A stretch of DNA of 64,000 nucleotides, taken from the NCBI GenBank assembly GCA_020081605.1, contig JAHREC010000018.1, positions 3,038,001 through 3,102,000 of the forward strand. Reading direction: 5' to 3'. Shown in pieces: positions 48,101 through 59,503 of this stretch. The notes beneath the pieces were generated by a model. That model was not told where the DNA came from, ran no database searches, and saw nothing but the letters and a program-made list of their open reading frames with translations. The number at the start of each line of letters is the position of its first letter. Positions within the stretch are counted from its first letter, which is position 1. The DNA comes from Albifimbria verrucaria. Taxonomy: Eukaryota; Ascomycota; Sordariomycetes; Hypocreales; Stachybotryaceae. The position numbers and the translations under genes are program-made.

Positions 48101-50296
48101 AAGCAATGTGCTCGGCGAAGGCTCGGATGGCCAGGGTCTGTGAGGCTAAGCAAGAAACATTGTGCTTTGTTTCAGCGAGCAACGGTAAAGTGGCCGTGGA
48201 AAAATTGGGAAGTGGAACCGTTCGGCGGCTCCGCATCGATGGCTGCCGATCGCAATCCGTTCCCCCGCTCCGGCGCCGAAGGCTGGCGCCCGCCGCAGGT
48301 GCATTGGCTAGGCTTTCCCCGTCGCCGTCGATTGCTATCTTGTTGGAACGTCGCCACCATACGCTCGGCGAGTTTTAGCTGCAGTACCACCACAGAGAAC
48401 GGCCCTGTTTTGCGGCCTGACTCGGGCCTTGGCCAACAGTGGCGAAACAGTGCGGATGAGAACATGTCCCCAAAGTCTCATCGCTTTTCTTCTGGCCGCA
48501 TGATAAACAGACGAAGATGGCTACATACGGAACTCGGAATCACTATGATAATAGGGGCTCTGCATGATATCTCGATGATGCTCATATGCAGTCTCAGACA
48601 GGTCCGTTGGCATAGGTATTGCAGTGTGCGATGCCACTCAATCGGTGCTCCCAATGATCCATCCCACGGCACTTGCATTTCCGGGAACAAGGCACAAACA
48701 CGCATAGCCTATTCGTCAGTGGCATTGTTGAAGATGAGAACCCTAATGGCTAAAACAAGTCTTACAACGCCATCACATGTTAGGAGGTCCCATCTGCCGA
48801 GACATCAGGAAAAAAATATATGATACACCAGCCGTTCACAAAGCAAATACTGCGACAAATTGATAGGGCTTTATTATGAAAGAAAAATAAAAATGAAAAT
48901 AAAAAGGCCTGAGGGAGGCACGGTGCCCGTCATCGGCTCGTCACACCAACAAGACCAGATCAGTATATGTGATGATTTGCAGCTGCGCAATGTCATGGTT
49001 GGATGTAATGTGGAAATGATGGCGCGGACCTTTATCGGAGTACTCGGACGTTACGCGTTTGCTGGTTCTTCCAGTTGTGTATAAGAGACAGCTGACAGGG
49101 CGGCCATTCTGATGCGTGGACCCGGGACAAGAGCTGGCCACGGAAAAGGGGAGGGCGACGACTTTGGCCGCAAATTACTCCGGGCTCAGTCGAGGAACCT
49201 GCCGAATGGCCGTTTTAGTTCCGGAGCTAGGTAGGCCAGTGGTTACTTGTGGAGTGGTATTGAGTTTGTTGGGGCGGAAGTGATACTGGCAACGGGAGAG
49301 GGCGGTTGGCTCATAAGGCACACTGATCGATTTACATGTGATGCATGATGCCCTGGGCCAATGGCTTGACACCGGGGATGACGGGAGCAAACATTCTAAA
49401 ACAGCCGTACCTACCCAGCTCAGTGGCAACATGATTCTCGGCTTCTACAGCCGGTGCAATTCAGGAAAAGCAGGCAGGTCTCTGAGAGAAAAGCCAACAT
49501 GCCAGGGCACGGGGTAATTGTTTTTGCGAGTGCTGGTCTTGGATGGAAAGGAAAGGGAAGGAAAGGATATGTGAGGGTGTCTCAAGCAAGAGCTTAGCTT
49601 GCTGGGTCCGTTAGTGCTAGAGTACTCTCTCTGTACATAGTAGTAGGGAAAAGACTGAAGAGACGAAACAGAACTAACGGTCCGGCTCCAGGAAGAATGA
49701 TTGGTTGGCTAGATAGTTACAGTAGATGGATGGGTGGATGAACGGATGGAGTCGCGTTCTGTGGCGACGGTGATTGGCCTGCTCAGCCACGTTGGACAGG
49801 GCATTGATCAACCCGTGAGAGCGCGGGCCACGTGGATGTGGCCAGTGGGAGTGGCGTCGCCCGCCAATGGGAGCGCTCGCTGCCGCAATTTTGCTTCGGC
49901 TACACTACGGCTTACAGCACGTTCGATTTGGCTCAACACCTGCGATCGATCGCGATTCGCCAAACCCCAGAAGCAGCTACCTGACCTACCCGTGCAGCTC
50001 CCCACCACCTGGAGTTGTTCATCCGACCACACGGAAGAACGGGGGAGAATTTTGACAACGGGGAAAATCAACCTCATCCCCATCCTCATCATCGCCGGGC
50101 ACAGATCCTTTTCAACGCCCACCGTCGCGTCGCCCCTCTGTGCAGCCAGCCGCTTGGGCACACACCTCTGCATGGTTCGTCGTTTCTGCGCCATTGCAGA
50201 AGCCTCCAGACACCGTTACACCAAGCCGACCTCTGCTTTCAGCCCCGATACGCCCTCGAAAATCAGCCATCGCATCCCCACTTCCCGTCAAGGGCC

Positions 50297-53200
50297 ATGA
50301 CCGAGTCGGCTCCTCGTGTTGTGCGATTCTCCAGTGGTGAAGACGACGCCGCCCGGCTCGACCAGCTCAACAGCCACCACCTGCTCGCAATGGCCGCCTC
50401 GGAAAACGCCGACTTCTCCCCGGTTTTCGACGAAGACGACGATCCGGATGCGACCGAGCGACAGGATGAGCTGGGCTCGCTCACCAGATACGCCGACCCT
50501 TCCAGTCACAACGGCTCTCTCACTTCGCTGCCCCCGGCGTTATAGTCAATGGGTTGACCAAGAGTCAAAGAAGCAATCCTGGCGATGACGGCGGAGCCTT
50601 TACCAATGGTGCCTGTCCCCAACGGCCCTTGGGGCCAACAAGAACACCCTCCAGTACCTACAACCCCTCCAACTCCCGAAAACCAGGCGCTCCGCAACCC
50701 GCCCCTCTTTTGTCGAGACCATACGATCGTCCTCCAAGAACCGGACGCGCCAAAGCGACAGCAGGTTCCGTGCTCAAGAAAGAGCGTATGTGCAAAAGCT
50801 TCGCCAGGACTATGGGGGCGAGTACTTTTCGTCCTACCAGAACATGAATGGCAATGATTCCGACTCTGAGGAGAAACCCCTTCGTCAGAAGGGCCCTTTG
50901 ACGACCGCTTCGACCAGGAGACTATCATGTTCTACGGTAACGATAACCTGCAACCTACGGACGAGGATGTTAAAGACCCCGAGAACCGCGAACGACTAGA
51001 ATGGCACGGCATGTTGGAGGCTGTACTGACAGGTGATGTCGTTCGTCAAGAGAAGAAGCGTCTGATTGGTTCCTCTGACGAGGCTGCTGTCAAACTCACC
51101 CACAAGACCGAACTCTGGCTTGGTATCCGCGCGAAGGTCTGCGGCAGGCACTTGCCAGTACAAAGACGTATGGTTGAGGAAGCCCGGTCGACCGTTGACA
51201 AACTACTCGACGAAATCATCAACTTTGAGGTCAAGGGCGCAAGCGAAGCTGGAAAACCACCTTATGAACAAGTCAAGGACGTGGTCAAGAAGATTGAGAA
51301 ATGCGAGAGTTTGTATCCATCGTGGCAGGCACTTGCAGCCGCGCACAAGGCCGCCGACTCGCCATTGTTCCACGAGGCTTACGACTCCATTATTTCATGG
51401 TATAACACCAACGAGATGATTAACACAGAACTTTCGATTCTCAAGAATTGGGTTGGTAATGAGGAACTGGACTTCACCCGTACCAAGCAACGGTCCCCGC
51501 AGTCAATGGCATTTCTAGCGATGAAACCTCATTCCTGGATAGATTGATGAAGGAAGACGGCCTGCAATCCTTATATAATGACAACGAAGGTTCGACTCAA
51601 AAGGCATGCTTCGGCCAATTTCCATCATCATTAGCAAGGCCAAGGAGACCTTGATCCACAACTCAGCTCCATTTCAGAAGCGACATCTCCCACCTTACTT
51701 GGAGGAGCTTCTGACACTGATCAGCTTCCCTCGCGTCTGATTGAGGAAATCACTAGGACGCGTCTGGCCTATGCTCGTCGTGTTAAGGAGACGACCCAGC
51801 AGAATCCACTCATGCAGGAGCAAATGATTTCCCACTTTCAACTGCTTCTCAAGTTTGCCATTCGCATCAAGACGGAGTATATCAACATTGAAACGCCTGA
51901 GCCTGGCTGGGAGCTTCCACCATGCATAGACGAGTCATTCGATCATGTGGCACTGGAGGCGCTCAAATACTACTTCAAAATGTTGAATTGGAAGTTGAGC
52001 GGCAACAAAAACACCTTCAAGGAGGCCGAACTACTTTTCCAGGAATGGGACTTTGCCAACGAGATTGGCAGCCATCTCCAACGCGGCCACATCGAGGTTG
52101 CGGAGCAATTTAGTTCATTGACCTTCAAGGCCCTCAACCGATTGAGCCAGACATTCGAGAAGGAGTTGCAAGTGAAGCCGAAGGAGAGTGCAGCCGAGAT
52201 GAGCAAGCGTTACAAGGCCTGCCTCGATTCCGTTCGAATTCGTCAAAGAATGTTGCAACGATTCTCTAGGACACTGAGTGATAATTACGAGCACGCCTCC
52301 GATTTCAGCATTTCATTTTCACCGGACAAGATGCAAAAGTTCTACGATCAACTTGTTGCTTCTGGCCACTTCCAAGTGGAAACCGGATTCTTGGAAAGAG
52401 AGGGCATGTATCTCATCGCGTCTCCTGAACTTCACGAACGGCTAGATGATATCCAGATCATGATGGCAATCACCAACAAAGATCAGTTCACCGAAGAGAT
52501 TGGCGAACAGTACATTCTTATTGTTCGGCCAGAAAATCCTCTGGCCTGGTTTGGCGAGGTCATACCGCTAGCACTCCGAGAGCAAAACGTTGACCTGAAG
52601 CGAGGTCAAGCTCGTCTCTGTGCATCAGGCTCGCAAGCTTTACCTAACGCGCGAAGAGCATTTCTAGATGCCGTCGACATGCACGTAGATCTTGTTCAGG
52701 AATCACGATCGAACATTCACAAGGTCAACACACGACTCATGGAGATTAGAAGGGTCGCTTACAAGCTATCAAATACGTTCATGGACAGTGTTGAGATTAT
52801 TAGGAAGCAGACGCAGGGCAAGGATTGTCAAGAGCTTATCCAAACATGCTTCGTCTTTGCCACCGACTTCGGTCAACGTTCGCTGCTCTACATGGACAGC
52901 AACAGACGGCAAATGAACAATCTCAAGCTGACGAAGCTGGCACTTGATTGGGTTAGCTTCATCTGCGATGACTGCATTGCTTCTGACAGAAAGACCTTCC
53001 GTTGGGCCGTTTTGGCCTTGGAGTTCGCCATGGGCATGACACGTGGCCGGCATATCCTGGCGCTCGGCGATGACGAATATGCAAAGTTGCGAGCAAAGGT
53101 GGCAGGCTGCATGTCACTTTTGATTTCTCATTTTGATATCATGGGTGCTAGATCTAACATAGCAGCTCAAGCAGAGAAGGAGCGGATAGAAGCACTAGTG

Positions 53201-54433
53201 GGCCAGTTCAGGAGGCTCGACAAGAACAGGATGCTGGATGATGATGAGGCGTTGCGATGCATTACCGAACAGCGAATGGAGGAGCTTGGTAGAGTGGACG
53301 ACTTCAGACGTGAGAAGGAGGCTGAGAGACAAGCGCTGGGACGAGTGCTCGAGGCTAACACGGAAGCCGATCGATCACTGGCATATCTGTCGTCATCAGC
53401 CACGAACATTACCATGAGATGGCAACAGGGACACTTCGTTGGAGGGGTACTTTCGGCAACGTTTACGCAGCCATGAACCTTGACTCCGGACATCTTATGG
53501 CAGTGAAGGAAATCCGACTGCAAGACCCCAAGCTGATCCCCACCATTGCCGAACAGATCCGGGAAGAGATGGGTTTCATGGAGGTTCTCGATCACCCCAA
53601 CGTAGTATCGTACTATGGTATCGAGGTTCACAGAGATCGAGTTTACATCTTTATGGAATTCTGCTCGGGTGGCTCGTTGGCGAACCTGTTGGAGCACGGT
53701 CGTATTGAAGATGAGCAGGTCATTATGGTGTACGCACTGCAGCTTCTGGAGGGTCTCGCATACCTCCACGAGAGCGGCATTGCTCATCGCGACATCAAGC
53801 CGGAGAGTGAGTTGCCTAGTGTTCCGGCTGTTTGCGTTTACAATTACTGACATTCTTGCCTTAACAGATATCCTCCTTGACCACAACGGTATCATCAAGT
53901 ACGTCGACTTCGGAGCAGCCAAATTCATTGCTCGACAAGGTCGTACCTTAGCGGCAGATATGCACGCTACAAAACCAAACAAGTCCATGACGGGAACGCC
54001 CATGTACATGTCGCCCGAGGTCATCAAGGGAGAGAACCCAGGCAAGGCGGGTGCCGTCGACATTTGGTCTCTTGGCTGCGTCATCCTTGAGATGGCCACC
54101 GGTAGGCGCCCGTGGGCTAACCTTGATAATGAGTGGGCGATCATGTACAACATTGCACAAGGAAACCCTCCCCAGCTGCCTACGCCCGACCAACTGAGCG
54201 ACCAAGGTATGGACTTTTTGATGAAGTGCTTTGCTCGAGACCCGAAGCAACGACCATCGGCAGTGGAACTCCTGCAGCATGAATGGATCATGGCCATCAG
54301 GAGCCAGGTTGTGGAGCCATCGACGCCAAGCGATGCCAGCGGATCGGCGCAACTAACGCCAGCGACTGCATCTATATCCAGCCGTGGAAGCGGAGGCCCA
54401 GAGGGCTTTACTAGTGTTGAGAACGAATATTGA
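50297..54433 (+). CDS. ssk2: Ssk2/Ssk22/SskB-type MAP kinase kinase kinase of the HOG pathway (seven frame breaks)
   Basis: This kinase acts in the cytoplasm below the Sln1-Ypd1-Ssk1 relay and activates the Pbs2 MAPKK under osmotic and other stress. Two exons (50297-53806, 53868-54433); 1360 residues after repair. The start MTESAPRVVRFSSGEDDAAR and the acidic N-terminus lead to a long regulatory region. The kinase domain covers about residues 1045-1310: Gly loop GGTFGNVY, VAIK-equivalent MAVKEI, HRDIKPEN (the intron splits the Asn), DFGAAKFI, GTPMYMSPEV, and DIWSLGCVILEMATGRRPW. Seven one-base losses are inferred: 50531-50535, about 50787, 50894-50896, 51495-51498, 51599-51602, 51728-51730 and 53444-53447 (mends HFVGGGTFG). 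Restored length is 4083 nt, a multiple of three. As this kinase is non-essential in many fungi, decay is possible, but the uniform one-base pattern argues for sequencing error. Confidence 0.92.
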
Positions 54434-55347
54434 TAAGAGCGAGTTTTTGCTGAACTGGTGGATTGCCAACACAGCGTATGATTAAAGGGGTCGACGAGGC
54501 CGGAAGTCTCATATATATATTCCCAACAGGCTCTTCTCTTCTGGGAGGGAATCGGCCCTGCTTTTCTACCACCATGTCTGAAACCGAGATTGCATCAGCG
54601 ATGAGTTTGGAGTTGTGATGTGCTCTCTTGACATTATTATTTTCATTTTCGGGAGGAAATCTGGAACATGTCTTGGTAGGGAAACTGTCTGTCTTGAGGG
54701 GGAACGACTTTGCGGTGAAGATAGCCAATGAATAATGCGACGAGGGGAGAAGAGGGAGGGCGGTCTGCTGGGTCATGGCATGTGATGGTGGCCGTGGCCG
54801 TATATACACACGATATAGTGTCATAATCAGATGGAAATAATACATGATATACCAGAGGCCGAGATGCCAGGTGTGAACTACGAGCGGTGTTGGCAAGTCG
54901 ATTGTAGGCTCAATGCTGAGTTGGTATGGGAGTGTGCTATGTATCGGTGGCAGGAGGAGAGAGACAGTGAGCAGCCAGCCACTGATATCTCCAGGCCCAC
55001 CTCTCCGCCTTGCACTAGAGGCGATATAAGAATAGCAAGACTGTAATGTAAGTTGAAGAAGCGTCGTTGACGGTGGAGAAAGATAAGGAGCTTCCCCACA
55101 AGCGCCGATGCTTGTTATCGCGGAGACCTCCGAAGCCGAGGCGCGGGGCAATAGAAGACATACCGTGCATATAAAACTGACGTACAGCAAATGTGTCGTG
55201 TCGCATTCTGACCGGCTCGTATCCCAGTCTCACGCCCACAGTCGTTGTTCCCCTCTTTCATCTTCTCTCGTGAACCCACCTGGGGTTTTACAAAACTAGT
55301 TTTTCCCCGCAAACTACGCCGAACTACCCGCTTCCTGCGCCTTTGCC
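54434..55347. other. Intergenic region between ssk2 and cytidine deaminase
   Basis: About 0.9 kb with the 3' end of the kinase gene, then the promoter of the deaminase gene. A 259-codon minus-strand frame (54411-55190) is open but has no domain character; it overlaps the kinase stop region and I consider it chance. Confidence 0.55.
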
Positions 55348-56090
55348 ATGGCCACCACGGGGACGCTGCACCGGGGCAGCGACGAGGCCGCCGTGGAGGA
55401 GACGTGCCGGGCGTTTGGGCTGAGCACGACGCAGTTCACGAAGCTGCGGCACGAGGCGTCGGCGGCTAAGGCGACGGCGTACTGCGTCTACAGCCAGTTC
55501 CGGGTGGGCGCGGCGTTGCTGGCGGAAGACGGCGAGGCCGTCATCACGGGCGCCAACGTCGAGAACGCGTCCTACCCGGTCGGCACCTGTGCCGAGCGCG
55601 TGGCCATGGGCAAGGCTGTCACGTCCGAGGGTGTGCGCCGGTTCAAGGCCATTGCTGTGTCGACGGATATCAGTCCCCAGCGAGCCCGTGCGGGATGTGT
55701 AGGCAGTTGTAAGTCTTCTTTCCACTGCGGTTATGGTTTGCTCTGTCACAAGAGATTCGGGGATGAGCAAGGATAAAGCGATACGGCTTGAGATGGGTGA
55801 TTATGAGGAGACAATAAACAAAGGCTAACATTCATGTCTCCAGCCTTCGCGAGTTCTGTAGCTTGGAAATGCCCGTCATCATGTTTGACAAGAACGAGGA
55901 CTACGTTGTCCTCACCATGGGCGAAGTGAGTTTCCTTTCAAGCAGCTGCTAAAGCAGTTTCTTCCTATTACCTTGTGTATACCTTTAACAATACCGAACA
56001 ACGGCTGACTGAATCTGCCCTTAGCTGCTACCAATGTCCTTTGGCCCCGATCAACTACCAGCACCTCCGCCTCTGCAGAAGTATGATTAA
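55348..56090 (+). CDS. cdd1: Cytidine deaminase (one frame break)
   Basis: The enzyme turns cytidine and deoxycytidine into uridine and deoxyuridine in pyrimidine salvage, using zinc. Exons 55348-55708, 55844-55925 and 56025-56090; about 169 residues after repair. The core shows YSQFRVGAALL, NVENASYPVGTCAERVA (zinc ligand Cys81, proton-shuttle Glu83), and PCGMCRQF (zinc ligands Cys115 and Cys118), followed by MPVIMF, LLPMSFGPDQL. The length fits small tetrameric cytidine deaminases with a fungal N-terminal extension. The frame breaks once at the C run 55675-55678; one C restores DISPPASPCGMCRQ. The total is then 510 nt. The start is the first Met after a CAAAACTAG-type leader. Confidence 0.94.
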
Positions 56091-56472
56091 ATAATTCACC
56101 TCAAAACAGCACAACACCCTTTCTTGGAAATACGATGTATTTGTCATGTCAGCTGAGTAAGAGAACGATGCCCACTCGCTAGCTGATCGATGAGCGGCTT
56201 GACCTTGGCAATATTCGCCAAACGCATGCCTTGTCTGCCAGGCTATGGACTGTAGGAAACCCTTTAGCATTGGAGAGGACATCTGGGGCGCATATCGAAA
56301 GATTCAGGGCCACAAGGCCATTTCCATATATGGATAATCGTTCTTTATTACCAGGCTCTTATAAAGAGGTTCACCTAAATCTACTCAAGACAATAACATA
56401 TATAAAACCATGCTATCTTTCCCAGGGGGTATCTACCATCGAGCCCCGTAACATACTGAAACCTTGCCCGCC
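56091..56472. other. Convergent 3' region between deaminase and secreted protein genes
   Basis: About 0.4 kb holding both 3' untranslated regions. No other feature is seen. Confidence 0.6.
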
Positions 56473-57845
56473 TTAAGCTACGTCATTAAATATCCCCAGT
56501 AGCCCATAGTCGCTTCGTAGGTGACCCGCATTCCAGATCGTACCAGGGTAAGGCTCGTCGTTGTCGAGGTCCCTGACGATCCACGGCACTGGCATGCCGT
56601 ACAGAGCGCATCGTGGGGCGCCGAACTCGTTGTAGTAGAATCGGTATGCTTGGCATCCATCTGTTGATTCCATAACGCTCTGAGGAAAAAATAAGTCAGG
56701 TTATGCTCGGAGTGCTTGTTTGCATGTAAAACGCTTCGGCTGGGGAAAGGACTTACATCGCAGAATTCGTAGCACCCTTCCAGCGTGACAGGCACGCCTG
56801 AACGGTTCTCTATGAACTCGGCAATAAAATACGTGCCAGCTGGCTCGCCTCTTACACCGCAGTACGTGCGATCCTTGGTTGGTGCACCCGTCGCTGCCTC
56901 GTCGATACCCACAGTCCGAGTGGGCTGTGTCGGGCGGCTAGGTGTTACGGACAGAGCTGACGTGACCACGGGAGTCATGGATACATCAATGACCCGGGTG
57001 ACCGTGGTCCGAACAGTGGTCGATGGCCGGGTAGACGCTGCCTTGACCAGGCCAGCGTCGAGGGTGATCCGTGTCGCCTCACTAGTTATAGTCGTAAGCT
57101 CCTCTTCACAGGGCTCACTAGAGGTGTGCGACTTGGTAAGCGTGCTTGTGGAGTCATCAGCATCGCTAGATCGTGTGCGCGAAAGTCTGACGGTCTTCAA
57201 GGTTGCCGCAGTCGTTTTCACCACAGCATCAGTCTTAGGCGTAGGCTCCAGAGCAGCAGTCAAGCTTGCAGCCAGTCGAGAAGATGCCACTTGGGGCTCC
57301 GCGTCTGGGTCCTTGAACGAGTTGTAGAGGTTGAATTTGTGAATCGCAAGCTTGCAGAAGCCCTGGTTCTCAAACTAGTAGAGTTACGGCCCTGGCCATC
57401 ATTTGAACTGGCAGTTGGTGTGATGTAGACCGTGACATCGATGGTCTCAGTAGCAACCAGCCCGCAATCACTCGCAGCGGCACTGACACGGCGGTGGAGC
57501 TTCCTGGCACCGCATAATCCACTGCTGACTCGGCTTTCTTGAGCTTGGCTGGTCGAACACTTTTCAGTATCTTGGGTCGCTGTACAGCATGAGAGCCTCG
57601 TCGGGCAAGGTCAGTTCGAAAAGGACTACTGTGCTGAAACAGTTGGTTATCAGACAAGTCATTCTGTGAATGAGACGCTTCAGCATCATTGTTTTGTGAG
57701 TTGATAATGTTAGAAATGAACTGCTACTAAATGTCAGCTTTTAGTCTTATAAGTGAGATCCCTTACTTACCGGCCTTTCCTGTGATGCGGCGTCAGCTAC
57801 ACTATACAGAAGGCCAAGGACGGCCACAAAAGTAGTGGGTATCAT
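56473..57845 (-). CDS. Secreted Ser/Thr-rich protein with C-terminal apple/PAN-like module
   Basis: Three exons on the minus strand: 57771-57845, 56757-57723, 56473-56679; about 416 residues after repair. The N-terminus MIPTTFVAVLGLLYSVADA is a signal peptide. A variable region follows (RPKILKSVRPAKLKKAES), then a segment with ATETIDVTVYITPTA, then FENQGFCKLAIHKFNLYN. A Ser/Thr/Val stalk of about 100 residues should be heavily O-glycosylated. The tail is a Cys-rich domain: RTYCGVRGEPAG, LEGCYEFCD, DGCQAYRFYY, APRCALYG, which is the apple/PAN-like pattern in fungal wall proteins and may bind sugar or protein. The function is not known. Two one-base frame breaks are inferred, near 57470-57500 and near 57375 (between RNSTS and FENQG). 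Final length 1251 nt. Confidence 0.72.
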
Positions 57846-58548
57846 TCTGAAAGCTGGAACGAATTGCTTCAGGTTGGTGCATGAATAAGCAATTCACGTT
57901 GTCTAAGTTGCAGTGTTGTATGGGCCTCAAAGCCATGGTGAAGCGCCAGACGCAACTGCTTTATAGAAAGACGGTCCATCAAGCTTTCGTTACACTTTTG
58001 ATGATATTGAATAAAACGGGATGAGGGATTCACAGAGCCAGGCGAGTTAACAGAGCCCTTGATATTGAGGGTTATGTCAATTATGGGCATAAATCGAACC
58101 ATGGCCGCTCGCTCCCTTTGGAGGGTTGAAGCACACTATAGCAGCTCTTCACAAGGGAGGAAACACCCTTTACCTCTAGGGTTCTGATCCAATGCCAAAT
58201 GTTTCGTGGACAAGATTGATTTTCTATTGCCTAGTTGGCCAAATCTGAGACCGACCTGGTACTATGATGAAAGCCTGTGTCTTTAAAATACAAACGCACG
58301 ACTGCTCTGCGCGATGCCAATGTAACTGCAGCCATGCCAAAAAGGGTATCAGAACAGGGACACATACAACGCCGTAATGCCTCCCTTGCCAAGAGAGGGT
58401 GAGAAATGAAAGACAGCGAGAGGATGATAAAACATGAATAGCGGACGCGAAACCCAGACCTTATGCAACCTTCAACAACCATAAAAAGTTTCAAATGCCG
58501 CGCAATTTGTTTGCGCCCAAAACACCGGAGCCTGCAAATATGGGCTCT
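57846..58548. other. Intergenic region between the secreted protein and the proline-rich protein
   Basis: About 0.7 kb holding the promoter of the secreted-protein gene (right end of that gene) and the 3' end of the next minus-strand gene. No other feature is seen. Confidence 0.6.
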
Positions 58549-59503
58549 TCAATCCTCCCAAATGGTTTCAAGGTCAAGATCCCTCGGCGCTCGGCACCGC
58601 ACACACTCCATCGCTTGCGCTTGTCCCTGGACCCGAAAGCCATGGTGCGTCCTCGACTGGGGATGTCCAGGCTGCTACGGCCCTTAGGCTCGGACGAGTC
58701 GCCCTCGGCAGCATCCGCAGCGGCCTTGAGCTGGGCGATCCTCTCCGCCTCAAGGGCGGCCTCTTCAGCGTCGGGCGTATCGGGGATAGTCTCCAAGCTG
58801 GAAATGCTGGGACTGCGGGATCTGGTGGAGGTAGGTGTTGAAGGCACAGAAGAGAGTGTGCCGGTGTAGCTATTGGAGAGAGAATCGTAGCCCCTGTAGG
58901 ATGGAGAAGACGACATGGACGATGGCGTAGAAGGGAAAGCCGAGTAGATTGCTGCCGCCGGATGGCTGATGTTGCGAAGAGGAGAAGACGGTCGGCGCAA
59001 GCGGTTGGAACTCCCGGGGACCAAGGTTGGGTGAGGTGCTTCTTTCCGGGTGCCTTCGTTCTGGCTCAAGAACCGAGGATCGAACCGGGGATGCTGGTGG
59101 GAAAGCCTCGTCGACGGGCTTCCGCGGGACTCGAGCTCGGCTGGGGAACCTAGGGGACTTTCGGGACGAGCGTGTGGGAGGAAGAGGATGTGGCCAGACC
59201 CGTTGACGCCAGGCATGGACTGGGTGCGAGACATGGCTGGCGGAAGACTGGCGGTGGAGCAGGAGCGGGAGTGGAGCCGGAGAGAGGTGAGGTAGTGCGA
59301 GGACGGTAAGGTATGGCCGGCGAGGACCAAGAAGGCGATGTCGGAGAGAGAGTGGGTTCGGTGCTTCGACGCATGGTCAGAGGCTTGCGCAGGAGCTCGA
59401 ACTCGGAGGGCGAGAAGCTGGGGTGGTTGTAAGGGCGGGAAGAAGTTGGCATCGGCGAGGACCTAAACTCCTCCATCCGCTCCGTCTCAGGAACGGGCTC
59501 CAT
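58549..59503 (-). CDS. Conserved proline/serine-rich fungal protein (two frame breaks)
   Basis: An intronless gene giving about 318 residues when two breaks are mended (near 59275, between SPLSGS and HSRSCS; and at 58581-58583, restoring RRGDLDLETIWED before the stop). It belongs to a widespread family of disordered fungal proteins often annotated as basic proline-rich. Short conserved blocks: MEPVPETERMEEFRSSPMPT, FELLRKPLTMRRSTEP, SRTQSMPGVNGSGHILF, RPSSPLRNI, SISSLETIPDTPDAEEAALE, RSSLDIPSRGRTM, and KRKRWSVCGAERRG. The Ser-Pro sites are likely phosphorylation targets. There is no domain, and the cell role is unknown to me. Without the mended second break, the frame would run on past the natural end. 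Confidence 0.78.

Larger units (their letters stand above)
40856..50296. other. 9.4 kb gene-poor interval
   Basis: No gene I can support lies here. Nearly every frame is short and lacks domains, splice logic or natural composition. The longest is 250 codons on the plus strand (48071-48823); it is rich in Arg, Ser, His and Trp and resembles chance translation. Compositional zones: mixed GC-rich sequence (41340-41820), A30 tract (42698-42727), GA-rich plus strand (43740-44350), GGC and GAT triplet repeats (45019-45126), C/T-rich plus strand (45600-46300), mixed sequence to 49700. The final 500 bases should be the MAPKKK promoter. GGTACC occurs at 45179-45184. Genes with many small exons, or long leaders of a regulatory gene, could be hidden, as could non-coding RNA. 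Confidence 0.5.

Noticed and set aside
53167..54297. 376-codon minus-strand frame
   Set aside because: It is antisense to the kinase domain of ssk2, whose plus-strand motifs (HRDIKPEN, DFGAAKF) are unmistakable. The minus frame is a shadow.
50297..54433. Programmed ribosomal frameshifting as the reason for the breaks
   Set aside because: Breaks are many, in unrelated genes, at different sites and without a shared slippery heptamer or pause structure.
54411..55190. 259-codon minus-strand frame after ssk2
   Set aside because: No domain character, mixed low-complexity composition, overlaps the kinase 3' end.
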